This document shows positions 54,901-61,044 of a stretch of DNA of 64,000 bases, in pieces (positions within the stretch are counted from its first letter, which is position 1; every line of letters begins with the position of its first letter). The position numbers and the translations under genes were made by a program. A model generated the notes under the pieces. The model had not been told where the DNA came from, made no database searches, and was given only the letters and a program-made list of their open reading frames with translations. This DNA is from Macrosoma leucophasiata (lineage: Eukaryota > Arthropoda > Insecta > Lepidoptera > Hedylidae): assembly GCA_036365455.1 (NCBI GenBank), contig JAWQUS010000023.1, positions 1,302,001-1,366,000 on the forward strand, in the 5' to 3' direction.

Positions 54901-56208
54901 GCCGGTTACGTTTTTGGCCCATGTATCAGGTGGCGAGCCTGATGCCTTCTCCGGGCACATGACCAAACTCCGAGGTACTGGAAAACTTCCAGAAAATGGA
55001 AAAATCCCAATAGAACCAGAGATAAAGGATTTCAAACCGTTATCTCTGATAGCCCCCGATCCGGGAATCGAACCAAGGACCTCCAGCGAAGTAGTAGTGG
55101 CCTGCTACCATTAGGCTACTGAGGCAATTTCTATAATTTTCATATGTGGGTAAGTTGTCTTACTCATATTGGGTGAAAACAAAATTATTCGTTTTCATTA
55201 CCTGTATCATTGATAGAACCTCACTGTCTATGTCACTGACTAGATCAAAGTGTACCGTACAATACTCATCGCCTTCTTTATGAAGACATTCGTCATAACC
55301 ATCCAAATGATTTATCGGTGGCATTCGTTGATATTCACTCTCTGAAAATTATTTGATAGTGTACGTAACTTAGTAAGGGCAGTCAGTAGTTCGTCGCGTC
55401 GCGAAGCAGCACCGGGGTTGGCCCTTCTGCTGCGGCTTTTTATGGCCTACCATGCAGGCCGACGTTGGATGTCCTTAGATTGGGTTAAGGGCTTCGATGG
55501 AGGAGCCACGCATCACCAGTTCAGAGATGGTGAGGACTCTTTATTTCGTTCTGTTTTTTTTTTTTGCTTTTTAGTTTTTTTTTTTCATTTTTGTTTGATA
55601 AATCGGGATGTTATTATTCCTAGTGAAGGACAATTCTTCCCCTAAGTGCAGTCAGTCAACCAAACAATGGCGGTCAAACCATTAATAACGCGGGATAGGC
55701 AGCAACGTTACACGTTAAAACTACCACTGCGATCTACAATCCGAAATCGCCAAGCGTGGCGATTTCCTCCGCTAGTTAAATTAAAGCCCCGAAATACGAA
55801 TGCTGCTAGGCCTGAAAGGCGGTAGTAACTTTGATACCGTCTTACTGAATCGCTTCTCTTCTATTTATTTATTTATTTAAATTCTGCAAAATTCTCTACC
55901 AGTCAACCTTGTTTATGACTTTGATTTTTTGTATTATGACACTGTCTGTAAGAACGATATTGAAGTCAAAAAATTTTACTACAAGAAAATATTTCTATAT
56001 TAAGAAAAATAAAAACAATTGCATTCAATTTCAATACATTTTTACCCTGGTGGTAGAGTTGCAATGACGGAGAGCTCGAGGGCGTAGCCAACACCGCGTT
56101 ACTTAATCAATAAACAATTTTATATGAATACTTACCATTCAACCTGTAAATAACACATTGGCCCACACTAATTATCATCAGTACGACAAATATTGACTTT
56201 CTTTCCAT
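39852..56208 (-). CDS. Gene B: NRF-6-like transmembrane acyltransferase, 13 exons, 625 aa
   Basis: Spliced CDS (minus): 56208-56136, 55341-55202, 54552-54231, 53989-53881, 52878-52794, 52657-52491, 50409-50331, 46996-46893, 46482-46309, 43931-43781, 42380-42197, 41081-40939, 39998-39852. Total 1878 nt, all phases consistent, all introns GT-AG. Signal peptide (about aa 1-19), NRF-type cysteine-rich domain with the same six-plus cysteines as A, a membrane span, then the acyltransferase-3-like region with R215-X10-H226, TWYLAVDFQLYCVG-type motif, and final LLVESP. The FFVLSGF motif of the family is replaced by WYLLIGGLF, so substrate range or activity may differ from A. No stops or frameshifts. 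Recently duplicated architecture but diverged sequence, suggesting functional maintenance. Confidence 0.9.
40020..40629 (-). mobile_element. SINE-C copy 5, split by SINE-A
   Basis: Tail half 40020-40090 and the body/head half 40431-40629 (CACGATTCGCCGG to GGCTACTGAGGCAGTT). The interruption is the SINE-A at 40142-40430 plus short filler. Confidence 0.85.
40142..40430 (-). mobile_element. SINE-A variant B, inside SINE-C
   Basis: ATGTAATGAAAGTGG tail, ATTACGGGGCCATACATTAC, head GAGCTCCTACACTG. Younger than the SINE-C that it splits. Confidence 0.88.
40631..40919 (-). mobile_element. SINE-A ending 20 bp from exon 12
   Basis: ATGCAATGGAAGTGGC to CTCCACCACCAAT. Contains a small TATGT duplication near 40775. 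Confidence 0.9.
40939..41081 (-). CDS. Gene B exon 12
   Basis: 143 nt. The acceptor CTTCACAG precedes 41081 and the donor is GTAAAT. Encodes RSVLEWNGW, SSRLSYCMFIVHFPVIRYY, counterpart of A exon 11. Confidence 0.9.
41284..41513 (+). mobile_element. tRNA-bearing element T4
   Basis: Lacks the outermost 5' part. Flank TTGGTAATAGATGGCGCAGC, tRNA-like core 41363-41436, terminator side and the outer CACAAGCATGTGTTAATGCG at the right. In gene B intron 11. Confidence 0.87.
41363..41436 (+). tRNA. tRNA-like gene (T4)
   Basis: One base from T3 (D-loop AATTGG in place of AGTTGG). Same 9-nt anticodon loop and TTTTT terminator. Confidence 0.5.
41560..41671 (+). mobile_element. Helitron-like 3' end, second family
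   Basis: GAGGCAATACGAAGTTTGCC-AGGACAGCTAGT. Relatives in reverse at 50594-50700 and forward at 59010-59040. Confidence 0.55.
41672..42196. other. Gene B intron 11 remainder
   Basis: GC-rich patch 41820-42180 (GGCGACGCGTCCCGCCGCGG, GCGACGGAGCGCGGTG). Looks like an unclassified TIR element abutting exon 11, but the ends could not be fixed. Confidence 0.4.
42197..42380 (-). CDS. Gene B exon 11
   Basis: 184 nt, phase 0. The acceptor TTTCCAG precedes 42380 and the donor is GTAATC. Encodes KYRYIYWLIIPAAIF and two more helical stretches. Confidence 0.9.
42428..43040. repeat. 185-bp direct duplication flanking a SINE-A
   Basis: GGAGTTCACATGGATTAAGC...TTTGCCGTTGAAATGT occurs at 42428-42602 and again at 42863-43021. 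The SINE-A 42614-42860 lies between the two. Confidence 0.85.
42614..42860 (+). mobile_element. SINE-A, head truncated
   Basis: ACCACCGCATTACCTAATAT to GCCGCTTTCATAACAT and an A-run. Confidence 0.9.
43233..43543 (+). mobile_element. SINE-A, full length with filler
   Basis: CTGGTGGTAGAGCTCTAG to CCACTTCCATTACAT-A(n). A 33-nt insert (ATACGTAGTATTACATATTC...) interrupts it at 43325 and also occurs alone near 42093. Confidence 0.88.
43565..43740 (+). mobile_element. Degenerate SINE-A relative
   Basis: ATGGTAGGGCTTTAGGACGT, CACCATCGTATTATCTAAT and TGTTCCGGTC are recognisable. Otherwise diverged. Confidence 0.6.
43781..43931 (-). CDS. Gene B exon 10
   Basis: 151 nt. The acceptor CCCCAG precedes 43931 and the donor is GTAAAG. 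Encodes SIRTFFGTDRTYHELY and NYVIGMTLGYLIYYW. Confidence 0.9.
44000..44106. mobile_element. 107-bp MITE
   Basis: 24-bp TIRs ATTAACCTCGGAATGAGAGG / complement at 44083-44106 with two mismatches. In gene B intron 9. Confidence 0.75.
44488..44562 (+). mobile_element. tRNA-like SINE head
   Basis: GGTTAGTCCAGCGGT-type A-box and perfect GGTTCGATCCC B-box followed by CGGACCGAGACAAA. No full cloverleaf. It directly precedes a LINE-derived segment, so probably the tRNA head of a composite SINE. Confidence 0.55.
44656..45022 (+). pseudogene. Reverse-transcriptase fragment (jockey-like)
   Basis: LDIAKVFDWVWLTALHVKQ, LCKWTVSFMSERFIQ, then GVSQGSVLFPTLFLLHV and CYTDNSGDA correspond to RT blocks with D/A mutations (YADD-like read as YTDN). 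Frameshifted near 44815. Confidence 0.7.
45150..46265 (-). mobile_element. SINE-A split by an RTE LINE
   Basis: Tail part 45150-45190 (ATGTAATGGAAGTGGCTAAC) and remainder 46028-46265 to CTACCACCAGTAAA, with a small deletion before the head. Confidence 0.88.
45191..46027 (+). pseudogene. RTE-type LINE, 5'-truncated
   Basis: Frames with HLRFADDIVVMAETLEDL, LKMNMDKSKIMSN, FPVMTYRNETWSLT, TQRAMERAMLGVSLRDRIRN, then TKVTDIAHRIAKLKWQWAG and WTDDLVKVAGNRWMRAAQDR. The terminal SLGEVFVQQWTSFG is the RTE C-terminus. Frameshift near 45465 and a stop at 45733. Flanked by AACAAGAATGC / AACAAAGATGC, a target duplication of the host SINE-A. Confidence 0.87.
46309..46482 (-). CDS. Gene B exon 9
   Basis: 174 nt. 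The acceptor TTTTTAG precedes 46482 and the donor is GTAAGA. Encodes YLAVDFQLYCVGLLAC and the following helix, ending SSPG. Confidence 0.92.
46893..46996 (-). CDS. Gene B exon 8
   Basis: 104 nt, phase 0. The acceptor TTTACAG precedes 46996 and the donor is GTAAGT. Encodes CRNRWWYSLLFINNW, SQCLPQTW; matches the second half of gene A exon 7. Confidence 0.92.
46997..47459. other. Gene B intron 7, part
   Basis: GCAGTCAGTCAACC-AC-AATGGCG...AAACCATT (47072-47105) recurs at 55650-55682, so both are fragments of one repeat. No exon. Confidence 0.45.
47460..47835. repeat. Dispersed repeat G, copy 2
   Basis: Most complete copy: GGCAACCCATTATACGTCTC, GAGGCCTGGAGCTTACTCCA, CCTCCGACAAGGTTTAACG, GGGACCGACGGCTTAACGTG, CACCCGACCGC-like end. 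Confidence 0.75.
47851..49020 (+). mobile_element. Mariner transposon 2, chimeric
   Basis: 1170 bp between TA dinucleotides, with the same TIRs as mariner 1. The first 400 bp and last 470 bp match mariner 1 closely, but the middle (about 48262-48565) is unrelated sequence. Confidence 0.92.
48015..48960 (+). pseudogene. Mariner transposase pseudogene, core replaced
   Basis: N-terminus [19 protein letters not shown] breaks by a deletion near 48090. After foreign [22 protein letters not shown] to HHDNARPH and PPYSPDL follow. A 7-nt deletion removes the final catalytic Asp context (APSD). Confidence 0.88.
49021..49570. other. Gene B intron 7, part
   Basis: Contains CCCCTGAAGATGATCGTGGG-AACGAAACCGG (49233-49264), a motif seen near Penelope-like elements. 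Otherwise no gene. Confidence 0.4.
49574..50279. mobile_element. PIF/Harbinger-type MITE containing a hAT MITE
   Basis: TIRs AGGCTCCCCC...GATAATATCGCATGCG / complement at the right end. Flanked by TAA direct repeats (49571-49573, 50280-50282), the 3-bp duplication usual for PIF/Harbinger. Noncoding. Confidence 0.82.
49646..49938. mobile_element. hAT-type MITE, copy 3, nested
   Basis: CGTAGAGCAACACCGG to CCGCGTTGCTCTATG. Exact 9-bp GTTTTCAGT on both sides (49637-49645, 49939-49947). Interior as copy 1. Confidence 0.9.
50331..50409 (-). CDS. Gene B exon 7
   Basis: 79 nt. The acceptor preceding 50409 is A-poor TTTTTTTTCAG and the donor is GTAAGT. Encodes LLPAYSIVVATMATWLKV, GPLWE; matches the first half of gene A exon 7. 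Confidence 0.9.
50410..52019. other. Gene B intron 6, repeat-rich
   Basis: Reverse Helitron-like ends at 50594-50700 (ACTAGCTGACCCGGCAAACT) and 51180-51358 (ACTAGCTGTTGCCCGCGGCT with a CAGACAGACAGACAGA tract). Degenerate SINE-C at about 51560-51660. No exon. Confidence 0.55.
52020..52326 (+). mobile_element. Helitron-like element, single-unit relative of 26410
   Basis: AAATAAAATTGGAGTGTCTG start to GAAGTCGCGGGCACAGCTAGT. Has one copy of the unit that is amplified at 26556-27090. Confidence 0.7.
52491..52657 (-). CDS. Gene B exon 6
   Basis: 167 nt, phase 0. The acceptor GGTTACAG precedes 52657 and the donor is GTGAGA. Encodes VYYSHIEYILINGTLL, WYLLIGGLFLMYN, IIRRWL. The site aligned to FFVLSGF is divergent here. 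Confidence 0.92.
52794..52878 (-). CDS. Gene B exon 5
   Basis: 85 nt. The acceptor CTTGCAG precedes 52878 and the donor is GTGAGT. Encodes SIIFLGVLVAHSLWPF, containing the conserved His226, then NCHAMEL. Confidence 0.92.
52970..53237 (+). mobile_element. SINE-A, head truncated
   Basis: GAGCTCGCGGGCGTAGGCAC to GCCACTTTCATAACAT-A(n). In gene B intron 4. Confidence 0.9.
53509..53601. mobile_element. 93-bp MITE, relative of 7094-7244
   Basis: CCCCCTTATTCATAAACGTA termini with TTA on both sides. The interior is an inverted subset of the longer copy. Confidence 0.85.
53781..53828. repeat. Perfect 21-bp palindrome, 6-nt loop
   Basis: ATGTCTATTTGTAATGTGAA-C / complement, 53781-53801 and 53808-53828. 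Confidence 0.9.
53881..53989 (-). CDS. Gene B exon 4
   Basis: 109 nt. The acceptor TGTCACAG precedes 53989 and the donor is GTAAGA. Encodes NSYLICFSIKRNWQIL and HPRLKLLKSFDGL. Confidence 0.9.
54132..54174. repeat. Perfect 19-bp palindrome, 5-nt loop
   Basis: AACAATCAGTTGACATGGT / complement in gene B intron 3, 140 bp upstream of exon 4. Confidence 0.9.
54231..54552 (-). CDS. Gene B exon 3
   Basis: 322 nt, phase 0. The acceptor GTTGTAG precedes 54552 and the donor is GTAACT. Encodes DYSQNTKTNYNHTRL, GICVKKKCN, EECLNETFW, FCREYGDN and helix VAVIYAIIIFVNSISS. Nine codons shorter than A exon 3. Confidence 0.9.
54817..55126 (-). mobile_element. SINE-C copy 6
   Basis: CCTGTAATCCCCGAAGTGG tail to GGCTACTGAGGCAATT head. 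In gene B intron 2, about 75 bp from exon 2's donor. Confidence 0.9.
55202..55341 (-). CDS. Gene B exon 2
   Basis: 140 nt. The acceptor ATTTTCAG precedes 55341 and the donor is GTAATG. Encodes SEYQRMPPINHLDGYDEC and GDEYCTVHFDL, parallel to A exon 2. Confidence 0.92.
55342..56045. other. Gene B intron 1
   Basis: Mixed repeat fragments, including GCAGTCAGTCAACCAAACAA (see 47072) and a CGCCAAGCGTGGCGATTTCC block (recurring at 63170). T-rich tract near 55555. No exon seen. Confidence 0.45.
56046..56106 (+). mobile_element. SINE-A head fragment next to exon 1
   Basis: CTGGTGGTAGAGTTGCAATG to CACCGCGTTACTTAATC, ending 30 bp before the exon 1 donor. Confidence 0.75.
56136..56208 (-). CDS. Gene B exon 1 (start codon and signal peptide)
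   Basis: ATG at 56208-56206 opens MERKSIFVVLMIISVGQCVI. The exon ends in GTAAGT with one extra base that joins exon 2 as Glu. The start is chosen by the hydrophobic leader and the match in layout to gene A. Confidence 0.85.
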
Positions 56209-56804
56209 TTTATTTTTTCAAACTGTTAACAATTTCTTTTAAATAAGCCTAATTTAAATAGCAAAGCAATGTAAAACAGCTTCTACTAATTTAATTTTTG
56301 TACACGTATGCTGATTTATTTGTTATACCTGATCAATTTAATAACAATTTTTAAATAAAAATAACAATTTTTTGTTTTTAGAAATTATTTTAGCGTATTA
56401 ATCTCGCAAATATTAAAAATGAAATGATTTTATAAGCCACGTTAAGTTTGTTTACATTTTTTGTCTCTTGTGTCTAATACTGACATTAAATACAAATTAA
56501 TCAAAGTTAATCCTTCGATCGGTTATATATTTTTTATTATTATATTTCGCCAGTTGTTCGTAACATTTGAATATATTTATTAGAAGTCCGTAGTCTATTA
56601 AAACAAAAAAAAACCGCCTTCAAAAAAAAATCAATACTGAATAGACAAAAACACTAAAAAGCGTGGTTACAATGGGACCAACTGGGAGGCACACCCTTTC
56701 AAACAAAACATGCAATTTGAATTATCGGGTAACATACATAAACAAAAAAAAATCCGGACGAATTGAGAACCTCCTCCTTTTTTCTAAGTCGGTTAATTAA
56801 AAAA
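56209..56804. other. Gene B upstream region
   Basis: AT-rich. No TATA box or other promoter element could be fixed. No further gene upstream in the window. Confidence 0.35.
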
Positions 56805-57770
56805 GAACCCTTATACTTTCGCTATGTCAGTCCGTTTTTCCGCAGTTTTGTTCAGAGTGTCTTTGTGTGAGAAAGTATACATTTTATGCAATTCCAACAC
56901 AATGTAAAATAAAATTTGAAAAAAAAAGTATTGAGGTTATTTTAACAAATGTTCAAAAAATGACAATTCCTTCCTTCTTATTTTCGCATACTACTAATAC
57001 CTAGACCTATAATTTGAAAAAACAAAATACAGTAAGGAGTCCTATACCTGTAGATCACAGGATGCATACATTAATTAAAGAATTAAAAGGAAAACTATTA
57101 CACATAAGTTGGCTTTACTAGTTTGCGAGTAATAGTCGACCAAATGTAATACTCGACATTTTTGTACGACTCCATAGAAAATATTAATTTTTTTTTTTTT
57201 TTTATATGTCATTAAGTGGAAAGACAAGCAGACAGGCCACCTGATGGTAAGTGGTCACCGTCGCCTATGGACATTTGCAACACCAGGGGAGTTGCCAACG
57301 CGCTGCCAGCCCTGAAGGACTCTTTTGACGCCATTTTTGAAGAACCCCATATTGTAGCACCGAGGGAACACCTCAGAGGGAAGTTCGTTCCACAATTTAC
57401 ACGTTCTGGGCAGAAACGAACGAGAAAACCGCACCGTTGAGCACTGCCAGGTGTCCAGTCGGTGAGGGTGAAACTTCTCTCTTCGGCGGGTAGTACGGTG
57501 TAGAAAAAGAGACGGTGGCACCATGTCGAACAGTTCGACAGAGCACTCACCATTGTAGAGACGGTATAACACGCACAGACTACCAATATCTCTGCGCAGG
57601 CTCAGATGTTCGAGCCTGTCTATAAGTACCGGATCGTTAACAATACGAACGGCGCGTTTTTGTAGGGAGTCAAGTGGACCAAGCTGGTACTGTTTTCATT
57701 GCATTAATCAAACCTAAGAACTACGGAACCCTACACTGCGCATGACCCGATACGCACTTGACCGGTTTTT
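56805..57770 (+). repeat. Dispersed repeat F, copy 3, split by a LINE
   Basis: AAAGAACCCTTATACTTTCG (56805) to CGACTCCATAGAAAATATT (57187), then after the LINE 57195-57696 resumes AACTACGGAACCCTACACTG and CGCACTTGACCGGTTTTT. Confidence 0.7.
57195..57696 (-). pseudogene. LINE 3' end (CR1/jockey-like C-terminus)
   Basis: One continuous minus-strand frame 57696-57255 reads LDSLQKRAVRIVNDP, LCVLYRLYNGECSVELF, LPRTCKLWNELPSEVF and a final GVANVHRRR. It is followed by ATATAAAAAAAAAAAA as the poly(A) tail. 5'-truncated but unbroken. Confidence 0.82.
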
Positions 57771-58234
57771 CGTTTCATCGACTTTGATATCACAACGATA
57801 CTCAATAGGTTTACACTTCAAAAAATTTACGGAACGCAGTGAACGGTAGTTCGACTCGTACTTGGTCGGTTTTTTTCTTCTATAAGTACTAATATAATAA
57901 TCTGAAGAATTTTTTTGTTTCATTAAAAACGCTATTCACAGAGCCTTCTACTTCAAAATCGTAAAATATTTTGTATAGGATAGTTCATTCATAGAAGAAG
58001 GTTATAGGTTATACAGTGCCGGACTCAGGTCATCAAAGGCCCGGGGCGGCATTCTGCTCTACGAGCGTGATGCACTAGCAATAAAAAGATCATGAAGTAA
58101 AATAAAGGGAGCCCCGTCCACTCACATATTGCAATCTTTGGAGGCCCCTCAGAACCGGAGGCCCGTGGCGGACCGCCCTAGCCGCCCCTCTCTTAGTCCA
58201 CCACTGAGGTTATATCACGCTATGATCAAGGAGC
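57771..58234. other. Intergenic DNA
   Basis: No gene. CCGGAGGCCCGTGGCGGACC (58156) resembles a degenerate repeat. Nothing assigned. Confidence 0.4.
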
Positions 58235-58455
58235 GGATGCCGCTAAATGGTAATATTCAGCACTATCGTGTTCCGGTCAGGTGGTATGTGCGGCCTTGTA
58301 ATTTCCGGCACAGAGGTATAACACCTTAGACCTCAGGAGTAGTAACGCATCTGCATTTTGAATTTGGTCTTTGTGTGGGTGTCTATAAGTTGCAGTCATC
58401 CCTTAACATCAATGTGATCTGCATGCTTGTTTGCCACTTCAATAACATAAAACAA
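58235..58455 (+). mobile_element. SINE-A, head truncated
   Basis: GCCGCTAAATGGTAATATTC to GCCACTTCAATAACAT. A minimal head-plus-tail deletion relic lies at 58818-58860. Confidence 0.88.
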
Positions 58456-58615
58456 ATGTCAGTTACTTTGGTTCTCAGGCAGATTGCCTCATTTCTGTGT
58501 AGCAGATATGCGAAGCGTGGCGTTTATGTCATATCCCCCCCAGGATGCTGTAGGACGCCTTTGAGGAAGCTTTTTGTCCAGCTGTGGACGTTTTTCGACT
58601 GATGACGACGATGAA
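58456..58615 (+). repeat. RTE 3' tail fragment
   Basis: TTTGTCCAGCTGTGGACGTT-TTTCGACTGATGACGACGATG matches the RTE terminal segment (compare 45990-46020). Noncoding here. Confidence 0.6.
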
Positions 58616-59384
58616 TGAAACGAAAATGCATTACGTGATTTGTCAGAGCAATTCCCCATGCGATAAGTTTGCTATGAAAATATTCATAGGCAAACAAAAG
58701 ACGATAGAGTTTTCAGGGCCCATAGAATTGACAATAGGCATCGAAAGGAGTGGTAAGAGGGGTCAGATACCTAAGGATTGGCGTGCACTTAAGAGAATTA
58801 TGAATGTAAAAGAAGCACTTTACTGGTAGTAGAAGTCCATTTCCATTATATAAAAAAAAAATAAACACGAGGAAAAAATTTATAACAACAATTTTCTTTT
58901 CTCAAACAAATAGTTCGTACGTGTCTTTTCCTTGACACATTTTTTTTTTAATCTAAATTCATTTGGAGGCTTTTGTCCACTGGAGGATAGACACATTATT
59001 TAATTCTAAGGCAATACGAAGTTCGCCGAGTCAGCTGGTCTAATATATAAATATACCTACAACCACATAATTTTATGCATCGTTACTCAGTAGTAACAAA
59101 GAAGAAACAACTATTTAGACGTAAAAAATATTAATTAATGTTTTTTCTATAGGAAGTCCACAGTTTGCATTCCTTATCTTTATCATCATTTCTGTTTTAC
59201 TTTAAAGGACAATGTCCACTTAAAAAGGAGTTTTTACTAATTTTAAAGAGACACTTATAATGGTAGCCATAAGCCAATTATAATTTAAATATCTATTTAA
59301 TTAGTCAGATCGGTAGGCAACAGAAATTATTAATAACTTTATCATCAAGACGCCTTCCTAGTCCGTTTTTTTTTAATTTAATGA
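58616..59384. other. Intergenic DNA
   Basis: Includes a second-family Helitron-like end at 59010-59040 and the SINE-A relic at 58818. Otherwise AT-rich. Confidence 0.4.
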
Positions 59385-59590
59385 CATCGCTGTTGCGCAT
59401 ATTGCCCGTGTCAAGTAATTAAAACGACATTTCGTATTCGTAATAAGCAGCGTAAAAGTCAGAATCAAACAGCCAGTCAGAGTCACAGTCAACAATTCGA
59501 GTAAAGCGATACCTACCATTTCCCGTGTATAGCGAAATAGAATAACGGTGCGAAAACACGGCCTTTCCGGTTGCCTCCAAAACTTCATTG
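59385..59590. repeat. Dispersed repeat H, copy 2
   Basis: TGACATCGCTGTTGCGCATA to CCGGTTGCCTCCAAAACTTC; see 16085-16350. Confidence 0.6.
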
Positions 59591-59969
59591 CTTTGGATAG
59601 TTCAACCTTACCTATTGTGTCACTTCGCCGAACATGTTCATGACCATAAATTATTATGAAGCTAAAGAAGTAATGGGATGACGATATACGAAAAATCGCT
59701 GGACCGCAGTGGCAGCATATAGCTCAGGACAGGGAAAAATGGGTATCTTTGGAAGAGGCCTTCACCTGAGAGGGGTTCATTATAAAACAAGAAGTACATA
59801 TGTCAAAAGTTAGATACATAAGTAAATAGATATAAGTCAATTATACACTTTTTGAAATTGGAAATAAAAGGCTTTTTTATTTTATTTTATTTACAGAAGA
59901 AATAAGGTCTAGGGAAAGTACAAGGAGGAATGTTTTAAAAATAAAATTATGTATGCCCAAATAAAATTA

Positions 59970-60330
59970 ATATGCCTACACCCTCGAGTCCCTACACTGG
60001 AACTCTACGTAACATCACGCCTGTAATCCCCGAAGGGGTAGGCAGAGGTAAATGCATGCATTCAAGCATACATGCAAACACCCACGATTCGCCGGTTACG
60101 TTTTTGGTCCATGTAACAGGTGGTGAGCCTGTTGCCATCTCCGGGTACATTACCAAACTCCGAGGTACAGGGAAACTTTCAGAAAATGGAAAAATCCCAA
60201 TAGAACCAGACATAAAGGATTTTAAACCTATCTCTGATAGCCCCCGACCCAGGAATCGAACCCAGGACCTCCAACGTAGTAGTAGTGGCCTGCTACTGAG
60301 GTAGTTACTGGAACTCTACCAATAATACGT
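59970..60330 (-). mobile_element. SINE-A variant B head, split by SINE-C
   Basis: GCCTACACCCTCGAGTCC to ACTGGAACTCTAC (60008), repeated after the insertion (60307-60319). Confidence 0.8.
60009..60306 (-). mobile_element. SINE-C copy 7 with 13-bp target duplication
   Basis: CGCCTGTAATCCCCGAAGGGG to GGCCTGCTACTGAGGTAGTT. Flanked by exact ACTGGAACTCTAC at 59996-60008 and 60307-60319, showing retroposition. Confidence 0.93.
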
Positions 60331-60527
60331 CCTAATGAAAACCCTTCAATCTGCATTTCTTAAAACCTGTTAATTATTTGATAATTACTATGTTATCAGA
60401 ATTTTAATCGATTTTTTAATTAATTAATATTTAATTACATATTCACTAAGTCATTAAGTAGGTATAAAAAAATCGATAATAGTCTCCCTTTACCCTAATT
60501 ATACTCAACTCATTGTTTGATATTATT

Positions 60528-60735
60528 TCGTATTAACACATGATTGTGAAATATATTTTATTTAAAGAAAAATGCAAAGAAAAATTTGACTTCAGGCGAG
60601 ACTCGAAAGAAAGATCGGGCAGGACTTCGGTAGCTCAGTTGGAAGAGCGGCTTGACTAGATTCCCAGTGGCCGCGAGTTCGAGCCTGAAGTCAAATTTTT
60701 CTTTCCATTTTTCTTTAAATAAAATATATACTCAA
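60528..60735. mobile_element. tRNA-bearing element T5, foldback
   Basis: Left arm TTCGTATTAACACATGATTG, flank and the start of an inverted tRNA half (GACTTCAGGCGAGACTCGAA). Then a full-orientation core 60624-60691 lacking 6 nt in the T-arm region. Confidence 0.8.
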
Positions 60736-60864
60736 CTAATTAAATTGAAAGATAAAAATATTTTTAATAGGTAAGTTGTATTTCATGACAAGGATAAGTA
60801 GATAGGCCACGTTATAGAAAATCAATACCATCGTCGCCTGTGAACACTTTTTATGTAATAAAAA

Positions 60865-61044
60865 AATAATGGCAACCCATTATACGTCCCACTGCTGGGC
60901 ACGAGTCTCTCCCTTTTTTGGGAGGAGGCCTGGAGCTTACTCCACCACGCTGCTGCAATGCGGGTTAGTGGCCAACCTGCTGTCGGATGTTTTCAAACCG
61001 CCCATAAGGCCTCCGACAAGGTTTAACGACTGCTATCTATCGAT
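60865..61044. repeat. Dispersed repeat G, copy 3, left part
   Basis: GGCAACCCATTATACGTCCC to GACTGCTATCTATCGAT. Continues at 62976 after the LINE. Confidence 0.8.

Noticed and set aside
54755..55114. 119-codon frame, with similar frames at 37739, 59972, 28294 and 18389
   Set aside because: Repeated readings of SINE-C (HSSIHANTHDSP...); the shared 'protein' is the SINE sequence, not a gene family.
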